A stretch of DNA of 48,667 bases. Origin: Chara braunii (taxonomy: Eukaryota > Streptophyta > Charophyceae > Charales > Characeae). The stretch lies in NCBI GenBank assembly GCA_003427395.1, contig BFEA01000026.1, forward strand, positions 5,426,088 to 5,474,754. Direction: 5' to 3'. Numbering within the stretch: position 1 is the stretch's first letter; each line of letters begins with the position of its first letter. A program made the translations under genes and the position numbers. This document shows positions 20,708 to 31,226 of the stretch, piece by piece. The notes beneath the pieces are model-generated. The model was given only the letters and a program-made list of their open reading frames with translations. It was not told the origin of the DNA and made no database searches.

Positions 20708-22290
20708 CGAGTCAATGACAAAATTCTTCTTCTCCAAAATCAAGGCGAACGCCAGGAACAGCATGATCGAGGCACTTAAAGACCCAGCGGACGCTGGGAG
20801 CACAAAAACCACAGGCCCGGAGATGGTAGGGATAGCCAGAGCCTTCTACGCAGATCTATACGAATCCAAGACCCCTTCACCCCCGACAACAACGAACCTA
20901 GCAGCCCGCCAGGTGATGCTATCGTACCTCGACAGAACCATCTCGGACTAACAGGCGGATGGCCTAGACAGACCACTGACCCTGGCTGAACTGCACACAG
21001 CCTTGAACCAGATGGGAAACGACAAAGCCCCGGGCATCGACGGCCTCTCAAAGGAATTCTGGAGCTGCTTCTGGCCAACACTGGGGGAAGACCTACTCGA
21101 CTTTTTAAACAAAAGTATGCACAAAAGAGGCCTAGGTAAGGAGTTGAGTACCAGCATAGTCTCACTACTATACAAGAAGGGAGACAAAGAAGACCTGAAA
21201 AACTACAGACCCATATCCCTACTAACCACTCCTTACAAAATCCTAGCCAAGGCGCTAGCAAACAGAATCACCAAACTAACGAACAGCTGCTTCCACATCG
21301 ATCAAGCAGGCTTCATCCCAGGCCGTTACATATTAGACAATGTGATGACCTTGAATGAAGCAGCAAAAAAGATCACGGAGAAACGTATGAAGGCAGCAAT
21401 CCTGTTCTTCGATTTCGAGAAAGCCTACGATCAAGTTAACTGGGATTTTCTCCACGCATGCATGGAAAAAATGGGGGTAGGACCGAACTTCAGAAGTTGG
21501 GTAAGAGTTCTGTACGCAAATGCAACAGGTAGAGTCCAGGTCAATAGAATCCTATCCGAAACATACCCAATCTCACGGTCAGTCAGACAAGGCGACCCAC
21601 TGGCTCCTCCCATTTTTCTCTTCATAATGGAAGCCATAGCCTCATTTCTCCGCAAAGACCCATCCATCGACCGCCTCACAGAACAGAACTTCAATCCGTT
21701 ACATGACTTCGCCCTACCCACGACTCTCATGTTCACTGACGACCTTACGGTACTCATTAGAGCAAATAACAGCTCCTTTCAATCACTGGTAAAGGCGATG
21801 GAAGCATTCAGACTGGCTTCAGAAATGAGGGTAAACTGGAATAAAACTGAAGGCTGCTGGTTAGCAGACGACACCCCTCCCCAACCATCGGACACAACCA
21901 CACCTATGAATTGGACCACGGGAGAACAAGCACTACGGTTCCTGGGCATCATGGTTAACAAAGAAGGGGTGTGGCCGGGAATGGGCCAAAATCTGATAGC
22001 AAGAGCAATCACCCGCCTGGCCCTGTGCAAAAATGTGCAGGCCTCACTAATCGGACGGGCACTACTCATCAACACAGCGATCTTCTCTACGCTGTGGTAC
22101 ATGGCATCAATCTGGTCCCCCCCCGACGACGACCTCAAGGAGCTCAAGAACAGGGTGAGGTGCTATTTGTGGACAGGCATCAACAGGGTCGCATGGAGTC
22201 ACATTACTAGGAAGCCACAGGAAGGGGGCCTTGGGATAATCGACCCAAAACAGGTCCATAGCACTATAGATGAAATGGGTGATCAAGATT
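20688..22290 (+). pseudogene. LINE A ORF2 part 2: reverse transcriptase
   Basis: One frame runs through 20688-22290, broken only by TAA at 20949-20951. After the stop it reads QADGLDRPLTLAEL and then NDKAPGIDGLSKEFW, the conserved RT entry. In the frame starting at 21003, fingers motifs include KNYRPISLL (about residues 67-75), QAGFIPGR (101-108), motif A FFDFEKAYD (D137), motif B RQGDPLAPPIFLF (195-207) and motif C MFTDDLTVLI (D246-D247). It continues to FLGIMVNKEG. Motif C has Thr where most LINE RTs have Ala before the Asp pair. After GLGIIDPKQVHSTID the frame shifts near 22270. This enzyme copies LINE RNA into DNA at the nicked target. Confidence 0.93.
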
Positions 22291-23679
22291 CTCACCAGAC
22301 AGTTCCTCCCATGGACTCAAATGGCGCTAGACAGCATCAGAAACTTAGCTCCCATCAACTCCCCTAGAAACATGAACGACCTGTTCTGGATCATGGCAAA
22401 GGAATGGACAATCAAGTCCGGCAGAACACGCAAAAGAAACCCCACACAACACATCCCTGCACAGGCCAACACAAACACAACGCAGACAGGCAGCAACTAT
22501 TGGAGCCCCACTATCAAAGCATGGCGCAAAATGATGCCGAGCAAACACGGAACACCTGGTAACAAAGAAGAAGTCCTGAGACAGCCGCTTTTCTGCAACC
22601 CCTGGATCACTGACCCCAGTGGAAAAATCTGGACCCTGCACTCTCGGGACCGGAGGTGGCTATCGTGGGTAGAAAGAGGGGTATGGCAGGTCAAGCACAT
22701 CTGGGTAGAAGACCAAGGACGATGGGCGACGGATCAGGAACTANACCGGAGGTGGCTATCGTGGGTAGAAAGAGGGGTATGGCAGGTCAAGCACATCTGG
22801 GTAGAAGACCAAGGACGATGGGCGACGGATCAGGAACTACGAACCACACTAAAAGGATGCCACGCCCTCGCCGATAACTTAACAATGATCATAAATAGCA
22901 TCCCACCACAGTGGATCCCCCTCCTAAGAGAGGAATTTTCGTGGAAGTCCGGGGATCGGGGTATACCAGTCTCCCAAACCCAGCCTACCAGAGCATACAG
23001 ATTCGTCACTAGAACGAACCCACCCGGCTACCTATCTAAGCTCTACTCCTACCCGGTAGTTAATCACAGCACAAACGAATTGGAAATCCAGAATAACGAA
23101 CCACAGAGCGAGCTGCTGGAGACGTTCCGTCTGAGAAAAGTGAGGGTATCAAAGTCCAAACCTTGGAAAATCTTCCGACCGGACCTCTGCATTTCAGAGC
23201 TAGAATTTGACCCGAAAGAATGGATATGGAAACAGGGGAACTCGGGGAAGATGAGAACATTAGCAGAATACGATGTCAAATTCGGCTATGATCTAGGCCT
23301 ACAGACCTCAGACCCAGACCCCAGACTTAAAAGCAAATGGAGGGAATCATTGAGTCTGGACCCCTCGACCCCCATAACCATTCCGTGGACTAAATTCCTA
23401 ACCATTAGACCGGTCAGGATTCGAAGCATGCAATGGCTCCTAGCTCACGCCTCCCTGCCAACCAATCAGTGGCTCCACAAGAGAAGAAAACACACAGACC
23501 CCGACAGTACTGAAATATGCAGACTGTGCACGGACAACGTTGAGGAGGACACACTTCACTGCCTCTTATACTGCCCAGAGGCAGCATGGTTCTGGAACAA
23601 AGTGTGCATCCTATGGACCTTTCTCTTCTCATCACCCCCCCCCGGCCACAACCCCCCTGTACATCCTGATCCTATCTAA
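22270..23679 (+). pseudogene. LINE A ORF2 part 3: C-terminal region with zf-RVT finger
   Basis: The frame resumes with KWVIKILTRQFLPWTQMAL and carries the RT-to-C-terminus connector. Near its end is CRLCTDNVEEDTLHCLLYCP (C417, C420, H430, C435), the zf-RVT type finger, followed by AAWFWNKV. In-frame repetition of 32 residues around 22649-22839 comes from a 95-bp sequence present on both sides of an N and is not part of the real protein. The frame ends soon after a run of C's at 23634-23643. The following frame gives a sensible continuation, so the run marks a frameshift or a miscalled homopolymer. Confidence 0.85.
22649..22839. repeat. Exact 95-bp repeat around an N (assembly artefact)
   Basis: 22649-22743 and 22745-22839 are identical and are separated by a single N at 22744. 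This is what a scaffolder leaves when two overlapping contig ends are joined without merging. Removing 96 bases (32 codons) keeps the reading frame. Confidence 0.92.
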
Positions 23680-23995
23680 CGACACTAACAATCTCAGCGG
23701 TGGCAAGGAAGTGTGGTTCCACCTTCTCAGAAAGCTGGCGCTGTGGGTAATCTGGAAGAGGAGATGCTCCAAGACGATCGAAGGAACAGAGGTGCCTAGA
23801 GAGGAAATGTGGGTTTTGCTGCTAAGAATGGCGGAAACAGAGATTCGATCCAGATGGCGAGAAATATCCTTGACAAAGAAAGGCAGACCTGAAAGGACAG
23901 CCATAAGGAGACGTAAATTCACAAGAGACTGGCCTTCTACAGGGAAAGATCGCTACATTGGTGGACAACAGATTGGTGTGGAAGAAGTGGCATAA
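23640..23995 (+). pseudogene. LINE A ORF2 part 4: extreme C-terminus
   Basis: Beyond the C run, a frame reads GKEVWFHLLRKLALWVIWKR, then VLLLRMAETEIRSRWREI, ending at TAA 23993-23995. The W--IW-R word followed by a basic helix is typical of the last part of plant LINE ORF2 after the finger. A similar order occurs in the LINE B fragment at 4310-4560. Confidence 0.75.
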
Positions 23996-24337
23996 CACAA
24001 GGACAGGGTCCTTTTGATGAATCAACTGAGATTTNAATCTCAACAGCCTAGACATCTCTCCCCTTTTCTTGCTTTATATGTAGCATCTGGCAGAGTCAGC
24101 ACAGACTCTGAGAGGAAAAGAGGTAGGGCAAGCTGACAGTCAATCCTCCTGACAAGGAGTAATCAATGCTGGTCAGGGTTCCTTCGGCCATACGGAAGGA
24201 AGCGTGTGAGTGTTCACCGTGTATTTCATTCTTGACTTGCCGGTGGAAAGGAACCAGACTGACGCTCCCCAGAATGGATATGGAGCCAGGACCACAAGGA
24301 CCTGTTTAAAAAAAAGAAAAAAAAAAAAAAGAAAAAA

Positions 24338-24370
<33 letters not shown>
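23996..24370 (+). other. LINE A 3' UTR and A-rich tail
   Basis: The segment 24115-24310 is shared with the truncated copy at 9562-9780. The tail starts after GACCTGTTT at about 24307 and changes from A runs to (GAAA)n before the target duplication. An N lies at 24035 with AATCTCA-like words on both sides. Confidence 0.85.
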
Positions 24371-24377
<7 letters not shown>

Positions 24378-24390
24378 ACTGCACAGGCAA
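24371..24390. repeat. Right target-site duplication of LINE A
   Basis: Identical to 19344-19363. Confidence 0.88.
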
Positions 24391-25330
24391 AGGCAAAAGA
24401 ACACTTTCAGTGTGCTCCATGTTTTCTGCTTTTTTTTTTTGCTTGTTTCGCAAAGTGTGCTCTTGTGGCTGATAGGTATGTGATTGCTAGCCCTCTTGGC
24501 TTACAGATTGACCAGCCAGCATACTGCCTTTTTCTTTCGGAAGACATTTCCTTTTGTTGCGACTTCCTGCATCGCTCTCATGAGTCTCATCCCGGTTTCT
24601 TGCTCTTCTCTTCTCTTTTCTTCATTTTCTGTCTATTCCACCACTGTTATGTTCACAAACCTCCTGCCTCCTTCCCCCCGGCAGCTGTGTGCTGATTTGG
24701 CTCACCTGCCTCACTCTTCTATCTGACAGATGTTTTGCTTCAGATAGGTGGCTCGACTGATTTGGCTCGACTTTTGATCCTGCCAAGTTAGCTTCAGATC
24801 GTAACCTTGTACGTGTCTCCTGCACACTCCTTGAGGTGTACATTCTTAATGTACATTCGTTTTCTGTATATTCCTTCTGTGCACAGTGTGACTGTGATGG
24901 CAGTCACCGCAAAGGCACAGGCTGTACCTCTTCCCCGTGCAGTGTAGAGTTACGGCCTGCTTAAGGTCAGCCACACCCGGATGGCTGCCCACATGCCCAC
25001 TCACCTTTTGTTCCATGTTCTTTGAAATAATCCTTCACACCGGTTCATGCATGTGTGAATTGCTTCGTGACATCTCTTCATGTCAGCACTGTTGGCCCGT
25101 CGGCAAGGCTCTTAGCATTGCAGCTGTGAGCACACTCACCAGAGACACAGTTTTGCATTTAGACCGACCTCCCTCATTGACAATGCTGCTAGCGGTGAAC
25201 AACAGACAAAAAGGACGGAGGCAGGAGCCCGGCCTGAGCCGGCGGGCCTAAAATCCTTCCACCTAATGCACTCATTCCCCATTCTTGGTCTTTGAAAAAC
25301 TGAAAGCCCTTCACAATTTATTATTATTAT
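24391..25330. other. Unassigned sequence downstream of LINE A
   Basis: No gene is recognised. The part next to the LINE is the original continuation of 19343 (pre-insertion locus). Pyrimidine-rich stretches lie at 24590-24720. No RNA or repeat signature until the U6 copy at 25338. Confidence 0.4.
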
Positions 25331-25437
25331 TTTATTTTTTTTTGAGACCATTTCTCGATTTATGCGTGTCATCCTTGTGCAGGGGCCATGCTAATCTTCT
25401 CTGTATCATTCGAATTTTAACGGATGCCCCGAAGGAC
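25331..25437 (-). pseudogene. U6 snRNA retrocopy C
   Basis: On the minus strand the copy runs from GTCCTTCGGGGCATCCGTTA through ATACAGAGAAGATTAGCATG and GGATGACACGCATAAATCGA to GAGAAATGGTCTC. The tail is A-rich (the T run at 25331-25343), followed by (AAT)n. Substitutions and the missing terminal U run mark it as a processed pseudogene. TTCACAATT occurs on both sides (about 25312 and 25444) and may be the target duplication with a few extra 5' bases. Confidence 0.85.
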
Positions 25438-25486
25438 TAATTGTTTCACAATTCATCACAATAAATCTGCAATTAAGATAATCAAT

Positions 25487-25642
25487 GGGCTGTCCCGAGA
25501 CCTTTTTTTTTTTTCTTTTTTTTTAAGCTTTTTGGACCATTTCTCGATCTATGCGTGTCATCCTTGCACAGGGGCCATGCTAATCTTCTCTGTATTGTTC
25601 CAATTTTAACGGATGTCCCGAAGGACAGGGCTGTCCCGAGAC
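25487..25642 (-). pseudogene. U6 snRNA retrocopy D with 15-bp target duplication
   Basis: The U6 body is 25534-25626 on the minus strand, starting GTCCTTCGGGACATCCGTTA, and is the best-preserved copy. It ends GGTCCAAAAAGCTT and then an A-rich tail of about 20 bases (25503-25524). GGGCTGTCCCGAGAC stands at 25487-25501 and at 25628-25642, a perfect 15-bp target duplication. Full length, tail and duplication indicate LINE-type retroposition. Replacement of the terminal U run by A's argues against it being a working U6 gene. Confidence 0.93.
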
Positions 25643-26008
25643 TTAATACCCCTCTTGGTACATTTCCTGTCACTGGCATAGCAGGCGCAATACCAAGCTT
25701 TTCTATTGGACACAATGCTCTCTGTTCATGGTCACATGTCAAACAGTGCGGCATCTGTTTCCCGTTCTGTTGATGGGCTTGCACATTTGGAGTGCAATCC
25801 TAATCTGTATTCTTCATCTTAACACCGTCATGCAAGCAGAGTGATTTCAGTTGAAACTGCGAGGCGTTGATCAGCAAGCCCTTGAACCACATACAGACCC
25901 CCTCACTGTCCAAGAAGTGATCTATTGTTCACCTGCCCTCTGTACATTTTTCCGTTGGACTGGGAATGCATTCTGCACATCAACAGCTACGAGAGCATTG
26001 GCATGCAC
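25643..26008. other. Unassigned sequence containing the source of the duplicated 190 bp
   Basis: No gene is recognised. 25717-25906 is the original of the exact 190-bp copy at 26047-26236. Confidence 0.5.
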
Positions 26009-26274
26009 CTGTCTCTTATACACATCTAGATGTGTATAAGAGACAGGCTCTCTGTTCATGGTCACATGTCAAACAGTGCGGCATCTGTTTCCCGTTCTGT
26101 TGATGGGCTTGCACATTTGGAGTGCAATCCTAATCTGTATTCTTCATCTTAACACCGTCATGCAAGCAGAGTGATTTCAGTTGAAACTGCGAGGCGTTGA
26201 TCAGCAAGCCCTTGAACCACATACAGACCCCCTCACCTGTCTCTTATACACATCTAGATGTGTATAAGAGACAG
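26009..26274. other. Nextera mate-pair junction adapters around a duplicated 190 bp (artefact)
   Basis: CTGTCTCTTATACACATCT followed directly by its inverse occurs at 26009-26046 and again at 26237-26274. This 38-bp palindrome is the circularisation junction of Nextera mate-pair libraries, made of two Tn5 mosaic ends. Between the two lies an exact copy of 25717-25906. Adapter-containing reads were built into the assembly, so continuity between 26008 and 26275 is unproven and none of this segment should be read as native sequence. Confidence 0.97.
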
Positions 26275-27293
26275 GAGTATACCTGTGCAAAGGGAAGCAG
26301 AACTTGAGGAACTTCGTATGCGATTGTGAGCTGCTTGCACCGGTAAATGATGCATCAAACGGAAAGAAAAGAAGCGGAAGACAATACAGAATAGGGGAAA
26401 ATGCAGGGAGAAATTGGGAGATCAAAAAAGAAAAACAGAGGACGCAAAAACCAAAAAAAGCAAGAGGCACAACACTAGGAATAAGTCAACATGGGTCATG
26501 TTATGTAACTGATTGAAATTCCATCCACGAAGTATTCACACGCTGCCATACACGCATGCCATGACAAAGCAGACCTGGAGAAGGCAAATCCACACCAAAC
26601 CAGAGAGAAGATACACAGCGGAAGTTCATTGCAAATCATGATGAGCAGTAAACGAGAAACATAAGGAAGTGGATGAAGTCCGATGAACCAATCAGAAAGT
26701 GTATCTTCTAATACCACAAACTCCTATACAAGCATCCCAGCAATCACCAGAGTGCCTGAGGCTATGTAATTCATGTTTTGCCCTTCTTACGTTTTTCTTT
26801 GAATTCGTTATGTCTTTGAAAAAGGGGAAAAAAACGGTGCTAACTCTTGCATTATGGAGCATCTCAGCATATTGACACCATCAAGCATTCTGCTGCAAGG
26901 CCAGTAGACTTCCTCTTCCTTGTTCTTTCCTTTTTCTTTGTCTGTTTTCTTTTGGTCTCGTCCTTTTCTTTTTCCTTCGCTTTTCTTTTCTCTTATACTC
27001 AATCTTCTCTCGAGTTTGCTGAGGGTTCAACAATACTCTCTATGGGAGCATTGCTGGATGTTCACAAGTCATGGCAGCAAAGAACAAAGGTGACGAAAGG
27101 CAAGCGGGTGCAGAGGGATCCGCTATAATTTGCCGGTGGAAGTGGTATACTTCACTTGTGTTCCTAGTGTGTACATCGCAAACAATCAAAGCTTGGACTG
27201 CAGAACTTTCCTCTTTACTCATCCTCCAAGCCACATTAAACAGCAGTAAGAGCTGCACCATTTCAATGAATAAAAAATATGCACCAAGGTCAC
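26275..27293. other. Unassigned sequence
   Basis: No gene is recognised. A diverged copy of about 110 bp at 27190-27300 (TTACTCATCCTCCAAGCCAC, CAGTAAGAGC, ATAAAAAATATGCACCAAGG) matches 27880-27970 (TTACTCATCCTCCAGAACAC and the following words). So an older repeat brackets the tandem array below. Confidence 0.4.
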
Positions 27294-27760
27294 CTCTAAA
27301 CAGGTGATAAGTTCGAATATTGAACGGCACACACATGTGGCTGTTCATTAACAGGCATGGGTTCAGCTCCTGAATAATACACATACGCAGCTGTTGATAA
27401 ACAGATTGTGAGTTCAGCTCACGAACAGTGCCCATGCATGAGCTTATTATACTTTATAATATAATAAATATAATAAAAATATATCCTATAATGGTGCACA
27501 GATATAGCCTTGGTAAGCAGGTCATGAGGTCAAATCTCGAAAAGCTATGAGTATGTAGCTGTTGTCTCATAATCTCAAACTTTTTACTCGTTTATCAGCA
27601 GAGCTATGTATCCATAATCTCGAAATTATGAATGATACAAACATGTACCTGTCATAAACAGGTCATGGGATAAAAAAAAGGCCATTATTTTAAACCCTAA
27701 TGGTACTACGCCAACGTTGCTGCTGATAAACAAGCCGTGAGATCAATCAACGATGATCAA
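27294..27760. repeat. Degenerate tandem repeat, about 50-bp unit
   Basis: Units start with AACAGG(T)CATGAGTTCAAATCTCGAA-like sequence and end with ACACATGTAGCTGTTGATA-like sequence. Recognisable starts lie near 27298, 27350, 27401, 27514, 27655 and 27730. Three to four units are close in length and the others are interrupted by AT-rich sequence. Confidence 0.6.
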
Positions 27761-28007
27761 ATTTCATTCCTATTGAGGGCTTGCCAATGCTGACAACTTA
27801 TCTATGATTCTGGCCCCCTTGCCCCCTCCCTGCCTATGCGCGGCAAACAATTATACGTGGCAAACACATTAGATCATGGACTGCTGCACTGTACTTCTTA
27901 CTCATCCTCCAGAACACAGTGGAGAAGCAGTAAGATATCAATAAAAAAGATGTGCGCCAAGTTCAGATCTAGAAGGGGAAGCAACACAGACTCTTCAAGG
28001 CTCTTAA

Positions 28008-28061
28008 ACCACCAGTCCGTCCAAGTCACTTCTTTCCAATCCGGATTCCTGTCACGTGCCA

Positions 28062-28099
<38 letters not shown>

Positions 28100-28246
28100 A
28101 GAACCGGCACGGGTGTGATACTGCATCTGTTTGTTTAGCATCACCAGCCTTTTCCGTCCAGTAGAGGCCCAACCCGTGATTTTGAGGCGGGTTAATCGCT
28201 GTGTTAGAACTTAGAACAAATAACCGGGAAACGTACTGGGGTGGTT
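28008..28246. mobile_element. TTAA-flanked MITE carrying an A tract, about 239 bp
   Basis: TTAA at 28004-28007 and 28247-28250 flank ends ACCACCAGTCCGTCC and ACGTACTGGGGTGGT, diverged forms of the family termini. The interior has an A run of about 34 (28065-28098). Confidence 0.62.
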
Positions 28247-28250
28247 TAAC

Positions 28251-29556
28251 CTTTAAAATTTATATGTATCTGGTACGACAGGCAGGACCAACAGGAACAC
28301 GCGCTCATGCTTCAGAAACATAGTAGTGTCTTGAATAGAGGGCTCGGGACATACCTCAATATCACATGCACTTGGACCTCGTGGAAAGAAACGAAGAATG
28401 CCTCTGCAAATGCCAAGGCAGTCAGAGTATCAATATGGTGATCCACGAAACAAGCAACAAACAAACAGGCAAACAAACCCAACTCCAAGCCTAGCCCTAA
28501 ACCCAAACCAGACCAGCCCAACCCTCTGCAAGCTCAACCTAACCCAACCCAACCCAACCCAACCCAAACTAACCTATACAGAACCAAACCAAACCAAACT
28601 AAACCAAACCAACCAAATAACAAACCAATGAGCGAACGAGACAAACAAACACAAGAACAAACAAACAAACAAACAAACAAACAAATGGGAACGTTGTTGC
28701 CGTTAAACAAAACAGTGCATAACACATAAGACGATAAGAGCGAAGGTGGTAAATGGAAGGGTTCAAGAAAAAGGGAAAAAAAAATATGCATTCAATACAT
28801 TACTTGCCTGCTTTGGAACCCCTGCATGGCCACAGGCTTCAGGTGGGAGCTGTAACTGAGCTGAAAGCAAAGTGTTTGTACCATGCAGTGCCACGTTCAG
28901 GTTAGCAATCTGGACCTGGGACATCTTCTGGCCCAACGCATCTTCGGCCCCATATTCTTCTAGACACCCTTCTGAACCCCTTTGAGAAGTAGTGGGCCAT
29001 GTTGCATGTTCTTTCCGCAATAAAATGCATTCCTTTTTGCCCGAAAACTATAACCCGCCTTTCGTGCTATTCTACTGACTAGTTTATTTGTTTTTTGAAC
29101 TTGATACTTTACTAGTTTTCAGGTTATATGCGTCTAGCCTACCCCCATGTGTTCCTTTCAGATGATTTTATCAAGTCTGGTTTGTCTTGTAGTGATAAGC
29201 CACTGTGGAGTCTGTTCAGATGCCTCACTGCCCAGACCCTCCTTTTGTAGTGTTCCGTGCTGCATCCTGGTCCATAGATCAAATTGATGGGCCAAGGGAG
29301 GGGCTGTGCTCTGTCCCTCCACGTAGTCCTTTATGTACATCCTGATCTGGGTCTCAAACCCTCAGCTACACTGGCTGGCTGCTAGCGTGCAGTATGGAGA
29401 AAACGGTGGTCTGCTAGAAGGGTGTTGTGTCCAAGGTAGAGAGTGCAAAGTAAGACAAAAAGGAAAAATCTGGAAAAAGAGGGAGTAGCTTCTGCTCAAG
29501 GTTGGCATGCCGGACTGAAGAGAGGACTTCACGCTGAACTGCACATTCTGAAGGGC

Positions 29557-29562
<6 letters not shown>
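28251..29562. other. Unassigned sequence with CAAAC/CCAAC simple repeats
   Basis: No gene is recognised. From 28528 to 28690 the plus strand is a succession of (AACCC)n, (AAACC)n and (AAAC)n words. The rest shows no domain or RNA signature. Confidence 0.5.

Positions 29563-29634
<72 letters not shown>
29563..29634. repeat. (AG)n microsatellite
   Basis: Uninterrupted GA dinucleotides, similar to those resuming after the N gap. Confidence 0.97.
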
Positions 29635-29635
<1 letters not shown>

Positions 29636-29913
29636 ATGTAGTACGGAGATGAGTCCTCATAGCTGGAGGCTAAAGCAGCCATAATCAGAAGTTTTTGTGG
29701 CGCTGGTGGGAACGAAGGCACTATCTGTTTCTTAGAAGATCCTGGATCTTCACACACTGCAGGGTGTTCGTCTCTAGGCTGTCCAAAATTCAGTGGTTGC
29801 TTGAAACATGCCTTCAGGGGCTTCACGTAAACTGGCAAGTGACATGTAGGCAATGTGCAAAGAATGCAGCAATCGAGAGATGTGCCTTCACGTTCTCCTC
29901 CCTGGCTTCACGT

Positions 29914-30237
29914 NNNNNNNNNNNNNNNNNNNNNNNNNNNNNNNNNNNNNNNNNNNNNNNNNNNNNNNNNNNNNNNNNNNNNNNNNNNNNNNNNNNNNNN
30001 NNNNNNNNNNNNNNNNNNNNNNNNNNNNNNNNNNNNNNNNNNNNNNNNNNNNNNNNNNNNNNNNNNNNNNNNNNNNNNNNNNNNNNNNNNNNNNNNNNNN
30101 NNNNNNNNNNNNNNNNNNNNNNNNNNNNNNNNNNNNNNNNNNNNNNNNNNNNNNNNNNNNNNNNNNNNNNNNNNNNNNNNNNNNNNNNNNNNNNNNNNNN
30201 NNNNNNNNNNNNNNNNNNNNNNNNNNNNNNNNNNNNN

Positions 30238-30313
<76 letters not shown>
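29914..30313. other. N gap (324 bases) followed by (AG)n
   Basis: The N run covers 29914-30237 and an AG run fills 30238-30313. Open frames that cross the gap are meaningless. Confidence 0.97.
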
Positions 30314-30317
<4 letters not shown>

Positions 30318-30458
30318 TAGAGAGTGAAAGAGAGGGGGGCGGAAGAGAGGAAGGGAAGGGAGAGAAACAGTAGGAAGAGCACGAGAGAGCAGCAGGAGAA
30401 AAGATCGTTAGTACAGGTTGTCTCCTCTACCTCCGGCCTGGTTGGACTCCTGCCTTAG

Positions 30459-30570
30459 GCTACCGTCTTCAACCAAATAAAACACCCGGTCATGATCGTT
30501 GCATCTGGTCTGAAAGTTACCCCAAATACAGCTATAATGACCGGACATTCTATTCAGGTGAAGATGGTAG
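30459..30570. mobile_element. Foldback MITE, CTACCTTCTTC family, copy 2
   Basis: The left arm GCTACCGTCTTCAACCAAAT leads to ACACCCGGTCAT. The right arm has GCTATAATGACCGGACATTC and then TATTCAGGTGAAGATGGTAG. It matches copies at 13497 and 33033 in length, arms and core (TCTGAAAG, CAAATACAGCTATAATGACC). Confidence 0.75.
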
Positions 30571-31140
30571 GGAGAAATAAGACGACAATTTCCTCCTGCA
30601 ACTGCAGCTCATACTCTAGTATACACTCCAGAAAGAGTCTAAAATGGCCTTTCTGCTACAGGGACTGGCCCTGAAGCTTAGGAGCCCCCGAATAACCCTA
30701 CGGTTTGGGCTGAACGTTCTCCGTGGAGGTATATCCAGAACTGTAGCAGCAAATATAACTTTTTTTTTTTCCGTTTGTGAGACAGACAGTTGTCACAAAG
30801 TCCCAAATAGCTTCCTTCTCAGGGCACATGATCAAACTTGTCTTTCATCATGATACTGTGTATCCCAGACTGTCCACATAGTCTCTTGGTGTTCCCACGT
30901 ATTCTCCTTTCCGCGCTGCCGAAACATTACAATCCAGGATACTGAAGGTTTCACCCTTCAGCTGGACACTTGACAGTCCCTACACGATCATGTGGGAATC
31001 AGTTCGGAATCAACCACGGCACCTACAGCCCCTATGTAATCACAACCTAACAAAATAATATCTAGATCTGTGCGGGTTCACAGCGTCACGATGCCTGTCT
31101 CCTGACCCCCTTGCACCCCCTTTCTGTTCCCCCCTGTCTT
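30571..31140. other. Unassigned sequence
   Basis: No gene, RNA or repeat recognised. Confidence 0.35.
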
Positions 31141-31144
31141 AAAC

Positions 31145-31226
31145 CGTTTTTCCATTTGTCATCCTCGCACAGCCAGCATGCTAATCTTGTCAGTATTCGT
31201 CCAATTCTAATGGATGCTCCGAAGGT
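31145..31226 (-). pseudogene. U6 snRNA retrocopy E, old and shortened
   Basis: The minus strand reads CCTTCGGAGCATCCATTAGA, then ATTGGACGAATACTGACAAG, ATTAGCATGCTGGCTGTGCG and AGGATGACAAATGG. The order matches U6, but it lacks part of the 3' stem and carries many substitutions. No target duplication is visible. It is the oldest-looking of the six copies. Confidence 0.7.

Larger units (their letters stand above)
19364..24370 (+). mobile_element. LINE A: non-LTR retrotransposon, about 5.0 kb
   Basis: An AP-endonuclease-type LINE bounded by the target duplication at 19344-19363 and 24371-24390. The order is a leader of 96 bp, endonuclease, linker, reverse transcriptase, C-terminal Cys/His finger, a 3' UTR of about 330 bp, then an A-rich tail ending in (GAAA)n. 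A degraded copy of its 3' end at 9562-9812 shows the family has been active. Coding sequence is broken by one stop, three frame changes, one N and a 95-bp artefactual repeat. Some of these breaks may be assembly faults. No ORF1 is present, so it is either a single-ORF element or 5' truncated. The weak 5' end (a stop just before the first ATG) suggests truncation. Confidence 0.92.

Noticed and set aside
25503-25627. Functional U6 snRNA gene
   Set aside because: The copy is flanked by a target duplication and ends in A's rather than a Pol III T terminator, and I see no plant-type upstream element at the expected distance.
26009-26274. Composite transposon with Tn5-like inverted ends
   Set aside because: The 38-bp palindromes are the Nextera mate-pair junction adapter and the enclosed 190 bp is an exact copy of nearby sequence, so it is a library artefact.
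29695-30382. Long frames across 29914-30237
   Set aside because: They exist only because N's translate as X, and the rest is AG-repeat Arg-Glu.
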